Shown here: piece after piece, positions 56,221 through 64,000 of the stretch | How the letters are laid out: each line of letters opens with the position of its first letter | Numbering within the stretch: the first letter of the stretch is position 1 | Source of the DNA: Echinarachnius parma | Lineage: Eukaryota > Echinodermata > Echinoidea > Clypeasteroida > Echinarachniidae | DNA length: 64,000 nucleotides | Direction: 5' to 3' | NCBI GenBank assembly: GCA_037951105.1 | Contig: JBAMJV010003307.1 | Location: forward strand, 1-64,000 | Notes under the pieces: model-generated | Databases searched by the model: none | Seen by the model: the letters and a program-made list of their open reading frames with translations, nothing else | What the model was told of the DNA's origin: nothing | Made by a program: the position numbers and the translations under genes

Positions 56221-56607
56221 GTACTTTGCAGTGTTGTATGACTCGAGGCCGGTCTTGGTCTCGAGTCCGGACTCGAGGCCGGCATTGCCGGCCTCGGCCT
56301 CGGACTCGGACTCGGCCTCGGACTCGGCCTCGGACTCGAAGGTCGTGGACTCGATGACTCGGGCCGAGTCCAGCTCGAGACCGGCCAATTTCCGTATATT
56401 TTGTATATTTGTATATTGGCTATTCTGTGCTATAATTCTGCAAGAAACAAGCCAAATAAAGCCAAATATTCTATCCAATCCACCAAGCGATTGTTGCTTG
56501 AAAAAGAGATCGCGAATGAACTGACAGCCGACAAGAAAGTGAGCAAAAAAAAATCACATTTGTGGGAAACGAATGGACACGCATGTGACATATATTCATA
56601 ACAAATA

Positions 56608-57077
56608 CCGTAAAACTCCGTGTATAAGACGCACTTTTTTTCCGTCGGAAAATTTTCAAAGTGGGGGGTGCGTCTTATACACAGGTACAGCCAAAAAAAA
56701 AAAAAAAAAAAAAAAAATAATAATTTTTTTTTTTTTTTAGAATTTTTTTTTGGGACACCCGGTAGTCATCTTTAATGCATATTAAACTGGTCTAGGGCAT
56801 GACAAGAGCTTGATATAAGGGGGAACATTTATCAAAATATACCTTTTCCTACATAAATTATAGTGGTTAGCAAAACAAAATGCAAGTTTTTAAGCAGTAA
56901 CACTTCTACTAATTGAATATTCAGATGTTCATGAGTAGCAGCACTCATTTAATATTCAATTTTCTAAACAGTGGTTATACATTTTTCTCAACAAAAAAGT
57001 TATTAATGAATTTAGTATTTTGCATATTTAATGAGCATTGCTACCTCATGAATATATGAATATTCATGAAAAAAAAT

Positions 57078-57143
<66 letters not shown>

Positions 57144-57199
57144 AGAAAGTTGGGGGTGCGTTTTATACACGAGTGCGTCTTATACACGGAGTTTTACGG
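56608..57199. mobile_element. TA-flanked element with CCGTAAAACTCC ends, nested
   Basis: 'ccgtaaaactccgtgtataa' and the inverted end, TA on both sides. Interior has long A/T homopolymers (56690-56745, 57083-57140). Confidence 0.85.
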
Positions 57200-58672
57200 T
57201 AGCCCAAGCTTATATTTGATAGGTATGCTTTCATTTTATGCTGTCTTTTTTATGAATTGACACCGCAATTCTGAAAATGTTCGGCTATAAAACAAGCCTC
57301 CAGCATCCAGCCTACCATCTGGCAAGGTACTATTGCCAGAGTTGTGGCCGCGAAGGGACTAGGTGTGGTGTGCATTCAAAACTAGCTGCATTGCACTTTG
57401 CATACATGGTGATTTAATTTGAGTTTGATTGACTTGAGTTTGACTTGAAGTCACTTATCCAGTGTGGATTTCAACATCCATTACTTATTCCAATCACACC
57501 TCTCTTTGCAATAACATCCTTTTTATTTCCCTCTATTTTTTTAGCTTTGTATATCCTGTGAATTTAAAAAAAAAATCAGATTTCTATATTGTCTTGTTTA
57601 TTTTCTCAGCATAGATTTGGGCATATATCGGTCACTTTCATCACTATTTTTGTTTTTCTGGTCAATTTATTGTCTTTGTCTCTGTTTATTGCTTGCTTTA
57701 TAAGTTGTTTCTATTTAATTTTTTAAAGTCTGTCTAATCTTATTATGATCATGCCAATTCCTCTGTCATTTTTGCTCTCATCATAGATTTGGGAAACGAA
57801 AGGAAAGTGACATATATATATCCATAACAATTAGCCCAAGCTTATATTTCATAGGTATGCTTACATTTCATACTGTCTTGTTTATGACATTTCACACCGC
57901 GATTCTGAAAATTTTCGGCAAGGCAAACAAGCCTCGGTGGGTGTAGCTCAAGTTAGAGTAATCATCAACTTCTAAAGGCTTTTCTGGTTATTATACTTGC
58001 CTTTCTCTGGTCCAGTCTTTGCTTGTTTTTCAATTTGTTACATTTTCTTTCCTTTTTTGCCCCTTTCATATCTTATAATGATGTTGATTCCTTTTAGATT
58101 TTTACTTTCTATTTAATCTTCCTTCATAATTGTCTTCTTACATGTCAAAATATAAAAATTACAAATGTCAAAAAAAGGCAAAAATGGTAAAAAGTAAAAA
58201 AAAAGACAATTATGTAACAGACTTGAATTAAGATGTTGTACAGGAGTGCCTTCGTGGTCATGTAGATTGTAGGTCTTTTGGTAAAGAAAAATAGAACTTT
58301 CTATAATATATTAAATAAGCAGACATAGACACAGAGCATTTGCTTAATTTTATTTGAAGTTTATTTCAGTTATCTCCCAAACAAGCAAATTTAGAGAAAT
58401 GTCCTGAGTTCATGACTTACATAAATTCAACATACATGTTGTAAACATAAAGGAAGAGATCGAGAAAGCCAAAGGCATCCATACAAATGTCCTAGAAAAA
58501 AAATGACAAATTTTAAAATGTTTTTCTTTGTTTTTTCGGGCCATTTAAATTATTTTCGGCCAGTAAAAATTTGAAAATTTAAGAATCTACTGGCCCAAAA
58601 GGGCCAGTTAAAAAAAAACGTGAGTGTGGAGCCCTGAATGAGTGCATATTATGTGACACATATCTAGGGTTA

Positions 58673-59835
58673 CCGTATTTGTCGGTGTATTAACCGCTCC
58701 GATGTATTAACCGCACCCCCAACTTTGGCTGTTTTTCCATGAAAAAAAAAAAAATTTGATAGTATAATTCTTGATTTTTAGTCTTTAGATGGTCAGCATT
58801 TTCTTAGGAAAGGTACCAAAAATAGCTTATCTATCAGAGAATTTTTGCATATGAATTTTGTTTTATTTACTGAAGTCTCCGAAGTAAATAAAGAAAATTA
58901 TCAGGCCTTCTTCACAGCAGAAGAATCTATAACTTCTGTTGAATTTGCCACACGGATCACTACACATGGGACTACATAAAACGTTAGACAACAAAACGAA
59001 GATTTCACCAATAAAACAATCAGAACGGAGATTTTAAAAAAAATGTACCTTAATGTTATTCCTTCTTTCTAGTTCAAATTATGTTGAATCTACTCTTGAA
59101 AACTGTTTCAGAAATAGTAAGTAATAATAGCGAGTAATACGGCATACGATCGTCGTCGATCGTCGACATGGATGAAACGATTCTCAAACGTTGACATCCA
59201 GTCCGCCCGGTACTAAACAAATGCTCCGATAGCCCGCCATATCACTCATACACTTTGCGTGAAGGTTATGGGTCTATTTTGTTACGCGAGATCCATCCGC
59301 CGGGAATTGGGGAAATCCCCGGCGGATGGATCTCGCGTAACAAAATAGACCCGATAACCTGCACGCAAAGTATATGAGTGATATGGCGGGCTGTATTGGA
59401 GCATCGGCGGCCGGGGGTCGGGAAAGAGAATCCCCGCCTGCATGCTCGGCCAAGTGCCAGTCGCGCGGCCGGGTGCATGTTAGGATTCGTACTAAGATCG
59501 AAGCAATGATCGTGAATCTTCAAAGCTGCTTTCGCAGCAACAACGAGCAATATTTAGGAAGAGGTAAAAGAGAAACATAAAAGACACTGCATGACTTGTT
59601 TTGGGGGGAATATGCTTGTATTTTCCGTGCATCGTATGAGTATGAATGCCTTGCTGAGGTGGACTTTGGTCACTTGTGAATCTTATCTCCGTGTATTAAC
59701 CGCATCGTATTAGGGCCCGGCGCTGGCTAGGCAATTTGCGTGTACAATTTTCCTATCTCCGTGTATTAACCGCTCCCCCCTTTTTGGAGCTTTTTTTTGA
59801 GAAAAAAGGTGCGGTTAATACACCGACAAATACGG
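58673..59835. mobile_element. TA-flanked element with CCGTATTTGTCGG ends, nested
   Basis: 'ccgtatttgtcggtgtatta' and its inverse at the right, TA on both sides. Internal 'gtgtattaaccgc' repeats at 59691 and 59761; contains the 184-bp palindrome at 59221-59404. Confidence 0.85.
59221..59404. repeat. 184-bp near-perfect palindrome
   Basis: Arms of about 86 bp around 'aattggggaaat'. The inner 43 bp of each arm ('gttacgcgagatccatccgc' and inverse) look identical. Confidence 0.9.
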
Positions 59836-60605
59836 TACTCACTTGATTGATCAATGTAAAATCAAATTAATTTTTTTAAAAAAGAGTTGGACTCGGACTC
59901 GGACTCGGACTCGGACTCGGATGGTCTGGACTCGGTCTCGGTCTCGGACTCGGACAGTCTGGACTCGGACTCGGTCTCGGACTCGGATTGGGTGGACTCG
60001 GATACAACACTGGTACTTTGGCACTTATTTCATAGTTGATGACTTGTAAAACAGGTCTGCCGAAAAAAAATCCATGAAAATAAACACAGTAGTGATTTAA
60101 GACTAATTTTCTGATGCCAAATCTCATTTAGCAGCCAGTTTACGCCCCACCCACATTTAGGGTCCAGAATCGGCAGCGTGATTGACATGTGATTGACAAT
60201 TCATTGGCTTACGTCATGACGCGTCATCTAAAGAATTTAGTTCATTAGTCCGTACTTTAGATGACGTCACATGTTGGCGATTTAAAAGGGGCATTCCCAG
60301 GACAATTAGAAATTTACTTATTACCCCAAAATTTATTGATTTCATGAGAAATGACTGCCAAATTATTTTTATTCAGGAAAAATTACATATAGAGAGCCGA
60401 ATTGTGAAAATTAGGCCATCTAGACGCTATAGGTCCTTTAAGTAATACATATGAAAAAGTGGGGGGTACAAACAACATTATATCCCCCCCACTTTCAAAA
60501 GTGGGGGGGACATGTCCCCCCTGTCCCCCGCCTGTTGACGCCCATGGACGTACGCATATTCTATGGTTCTATTGTCTCCAAACATATGCGTAATTGGAAT
60601 ATATA

Positions 60606-60908
60606 ATTGAAAAAGAGCAAACAAAATGGAATTCCAACGGGATTTGAACCAGAGAGCTCCGGATTGCTAGACCGGTGATCCCTCGCATATATATATATCC
60701 CCAAGTTGATTTTTATCCTTCGGGTTTATGTCAGGTTTATAATAGCTTCTGACCACATGAGCAATGAAAATTAAGGAGTTTAATTCAGGGATGAACGCCG
60801 TACTAGAGTTTTCCATAGCTCAGTCTGTAAGAGCACCGGTCTAGCAATCCGGAGGTCTCGAGTTCGAATCCCATTGGAATCCCACTTTCTTTGCTCTTTT
60901 TCAATCAA
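60606..60908. repeat. Inverted pair of tRNA-derived SINE heads
   Basis: The plus-strand copy 'ccatagctcagtctgtaaga' with 'tctcgagttcgaatccca' has A and B boxes and an AGC anticodon-like loop. An inverted copy lies at 60606-60684. The spacer shares 'tcaggtttataatagcttct' with the SINE at 13.3 kb. Confidence 0.7.
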
Positions 60909-61473
60909 ACATATGCCTGTATAGAATTGGCACACTCACAGATCTGTTTAGCGCGCACACAGAACCACGAGGCCATGTTGGTGATTATTAGTATCGTTGA
61001 TGAATAACACAACCCATTGCAAAGTGTTGGCATCTATTTAATATCAAACACGTACAGTACCAAAATATGGTTACAGCTCGTTATTCCAAAGGTTTCTGAC
61101 GGTTCATTATTTTGAATGTTCAAATCCTCCGAAGGTTTGTTATTCCGAAGGTTAAGATTCTCCGAAAATGAAATGGGGTTTGATATTCTGAAGATTTATT
61201 TGTCCAAAGATGGAAAGGGGTGTGTAAATCCAAAAAATTAAATGAGGTTTGTTAATCTGAAAATATATTTTCCCTTTATTGTATATTTCCCCCCCCCCCC
61301 CCCCTGGGCTAAGCCACATATAATTTTCGAATAAAAGAACCTTATTTCATTTTCGTATTCACTTTCGGAATAACGAACCTTATTACTTTTCGGATTGATG
61401 AACCTTCAGTTTGAACCCTAGTTTGGTCCACCTCTACTTGGCCTGGTAAATGGTCCAGTACGCAGGTGAACTT

Positions 61474-62584
61474 TAACTCTAGAGAACACCAGCGCTTGCG
61501 CTGTCGTTCTAGACCCACCTAATAGAGCCCCCAAATTTTCACTTTTGTGTGCACGATAAATTATTGTGCTTAAAATGGTACATACTGTATGATACGGTAC
61601 TTACCACCGATCAGAGCACAAATATGTGAAACAACTTGGCGGTGGATAAAAATGATGATTTTTCGCTCCATTCCGCATCAAAATGAGTGATTTATAAATG
61701 CACCTCCTCGACTTCTCTCCGTGAACGATCGATGATCGCGCTTTGGTCTCCATTCAAGTCGCCCGCCAATTCCAAGTAAACGACAGATCGATCTGATGCG
61801 TAAGCTAAGTACAGTCTGTACGACCACTAAACGCGCACGTCAGATCTGCCGTCTATTTGGAATCGGCGGGCGACTTGAATGGAGACCAAAGCGCGATCGA
61901 CAAGTAGACAGTTTTCCACCTCCAAAATACATGATTCAAATTTCGCAAAATAACCCAGAATTTGGACGGAAAGATGATCGCGGGGATCCGTGACTAAGAC
62001 ACTATAGCAGCGCGATTTGTCGCTGAAAAAGCCAAATTTTGCGAGAAATACACAGCGAACAGGCGATGCCGGCGAGAAGCCCGCACGCATTACTCCGCGC
62101 ATGCGAGCGAGCGCGCGGGAGCGATACACTAAATTGAATTATGGGATCGCCGATTAGCTTCCGGGGTCATCATTGCAGCGCGATCAGTTGGAATATCAGC
62201 ACGGACTACCGTAAAAAATCATCATTTTGGGTAAGTTATCCTTCTTTTATAGCAAATTATATTCAATGTGCCAAAAGTTTATTAACTAAAGGTACTTTGG
62301 AGCGAAACAAATTCAAATAATGTTTTTGTTAAAGGTGATTTTTCACCTCGTCGCATATCTACGGTAAAATTTTGAGCGTCTAATCGTTACAGCGCTGATT
62401 ACAGTTACATTTTTATCTACTGCCAAGTTGTATCACATATTTGTGCTCTGATCGGTGGTAAGTAGCCTACCGTATCATATGTATCATTTTAAGCACAATT
62501 ATCGTGCACACAAAAGTGAAAATTTGGGGGCTCTATTAGGTGGGTCTAGAACGCCAGCACACGCGCTGGCGTTCTCTAGAGTTA
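61474..62584. mobile_element. 1.1 kb foldback element close to the promoter
   Basis: 'taactctagagaac' and the inverse bound arms of about 340 bp ('ctattaggtgggtctaga', 'tttgtgctctgatcggtggt'). Each end has its own GC-rich hairpin (GAACGCCAGC..GCGCTGGCGTTC). The centre holds a second palindrome (61733-61898). Right end is about 170 bp downstream of exon 1's donor, inside intron 1. Confidence 0.85.
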
Positions 62585-62749
62585 GGTGAACTTGAGCTTG
62601 GTTTGGGTGTTCAATTTGTCTTGATCGCACACACAAACACACACATTTCAATAGCTTGGGCACTGGTCCCTGTGCCCCATTTCATATGATTCTAGTCAAT
62701 CAATCAATGTAAAGTTAATAAATCAGTCATACCAACACCAACATCTTAC

Positions 62750-62865
62750 CTTGTTTTTCTTCGTCATCTTCTGAAGAAAATACACAAGTTCTCTTAGAAA
62801 AGAACACTGATTTGTACTCTAAAATAGACATGATGATGGAAAATAGATACACGATTATGCCAAAT
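62750..62865 (-). other. Probable non-coding first exon (5' UTR)
   Basis: Begins at the position expected from the TATA box and ends with CAAG|GTAAGA at 62750. It contains two ATGs (62831 and 62767). If spliced to the exon beginning at 54339, they open short ORFs of 30 and 28 codons that stop before the main start codon. The 5' end is an estimate. Confidence 0.4.
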
Positions 62866-62888
62866 AGATTGTGATGAATAGTGGTCAG

Positions 62889-62896
62889 TTTATATA
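62889..62896 (-). promoter_or_regulatory. TATA box of the HELZ2-like gene
   Basis: On the minus strand this reads TATATAAA within CTCTATATAAACTG. It lies about 25-30 nt upstream of a probable start site near 62865 and about 140 nt upstream of a strong donor (CAAG|GTAAGA). I saw no clear interferon-response (GAAA-repeat) element just upstream. Assignment to this gene is inferred from strand and position; the nearest downstream acceptor used is at 54340. Confidence 0.5.
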
Positions 62897-62897
62897 G

Positions 62898-63220
62898 AGA
62901 CAAGCGCGCAGTACGTCTCTGATCCCAGCCTGGCAGGGCCCACCATGCGCTGCAAGTACAAACTCCAGCTGTGCAGTGCAACGATTACGCAATCATAATA
63001 CAAAAGCACATGAAGTACTGTGGCTGAGAGCACGATCATGACCCAGGACCAGACCTAGTTCCACTGATCTCTAGATATGCTTTACGGTTGAATGAATAAG
63101 GGTGGTATGTGTGCTCTGCTATGTTCTGTTGGTTTATATGTAATTCTAGCATATTGACATCGATGAGCCAATGATGCTAATTACCATGTCGCTGGTCCGT
63201 AATCGGGCCCCTGCCCCCTG
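62898..63220. other. Region upstream of the TATA box
   Basis: Contains 'gcgcgcagtacgtctctg' next to the TATA box. No ORF and no repeat ends seen; probable proximal promoter by position only. Confidence 0.35.
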
Positions 63221-63772
<552 letters not shown>

Positions 63773-63784
63773 ACCCTAATAGCA

Positions 63785-64000
63785 AACACTGGTAAAAATT
63801 ACGTCAAATTTACGTCATTTTACGTCGTGTACGTCGTCTTAAAGACGTCTTAAATTAACGTCAAAAAGTGAAGATTTTGCACCCGCGTTTACCGTGATAT
63901 AGACGTCATAATGACATATTTTTATCCGAAAAGGCGTCTTTATGACGTCTTTAAGTCGTCAATTTGTTCCATTAATTACGTTATTAAGACGACATAAAGA
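63785..64000 (+). repeat. Array of ACGTC/GACGT motifs at the window edge
   Basis: The core ACGTC or GACGT recurs every 8-25 bp ('ttacgtcaaatttacgtcat', 'cttaaagacgtcttaa'). Probably the end of an element that continues past the window. Confidence 0.6.

Larger units (their letters stand above)
56229..60012. mobile_element. 3.8 kb hAT-type element with 8-bp target duplication and nested insertions
   Basis: CAGTGTTGTATGACTCGAG at the left; the right end is GGATACAACACTG. The flanking 8-mer GTACTTTG is exact on both sides (56221-56228, 60013-60020). Subterminal GACTCG/CGAGTC arrays at 56241-56380 and 59888-60000. No transposase ORF; carries two TA-flanked insertions. Confidence 0.92.

Noticed and set aside
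60808..60885. A functional tRNA-Ala(AGC) gene
   Set aside because: The A and B boxes are good, but the acceptor stem does not pair properly and an inverted copy plus shared SINE tail point to a retroposon.
62750..62831. Start codon of the main protein at 62831 or 62767
   Set aside because: Both frames stop in the next exon (after GIG and after THK), whereas the ATG at 54233 leads in phase through all later exons.

Overview
This is eukaryotic, AT-rich, intron-rich DNA. It holds one large protein-coding gene, on the minus strand, embedded in transposon-derived sequence. I reconstructed 33 coding exons from 54233 down to 4344. All use GT..AG junctions, all phases agree, and the summed coding length is 11,229 nt, exactly divisible by three: 3,742 codons plus a stop. 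The product is a HELZ2-like protein (helicase with zinc finger 2): a helical N-terminal region, several CCCH and one C2H2 zinc finger, a first UPF1-like SF1B helicase, an RNB (RNase II/R) exoribonuclease domain, and a second SF1B helicase. HELZ2 architecture plus the dispersed repeats suggest a marine invertebrate deuterostome, possibly an echinoderm; the species cannot be fixed from sequence alone.

Layout from high to low coordinates (direction of transcription): a TATA box (62889-62896) and a probable non-coding first exon (about 62865-62750); an 8.4 kb first intron full of nested elements, including a 3.8 kb hAT-type element (56229-60012) and a 746 bp element with a 4-bp target duplication (54386-55131); start codon at 54233; coding exons 1-5 (N-terminal region) between 54.2 and 47.1 kb, with a second hAT-type element (50727-52464); a 7.6 kb intron with a 3.2 kb element carrying repeated 13-mers (42474-45700); exons 6-12 (low-complexity and zinc-finger region, 39.5-31.9 kb); exons 13-17 (middle region, 31.4-28.2 kb); exons 18-22 and the start of 23 (helicase 1, 27.6-23.7 kb); exon 23, a single 4,036-nt exon with the whole RNB domain (23866-19831); exons 24-33 (helicase 2, 18.8-4.3 kb). 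Below 4344 are two decayed copies of the last exon's end and AT-rich sequence with no recognised gene.

Both helicases keep Walker A, Walker B, the GD..Q motif and the TRAK motif, and the RNB domain keeps all four metal-binding aspartates, so both activities look intact. The main oddities are: a roughly 75-residue glycine-rich insertion between the Q motif and Walker A of helicase 1; decayed tandem copies of exon/intron edges at several exons; three short upstream ORFs before the start codon; and two repeat elements that share GGGC-ATTC ends, 4-bp target duplications and internal arrays of a short motif.
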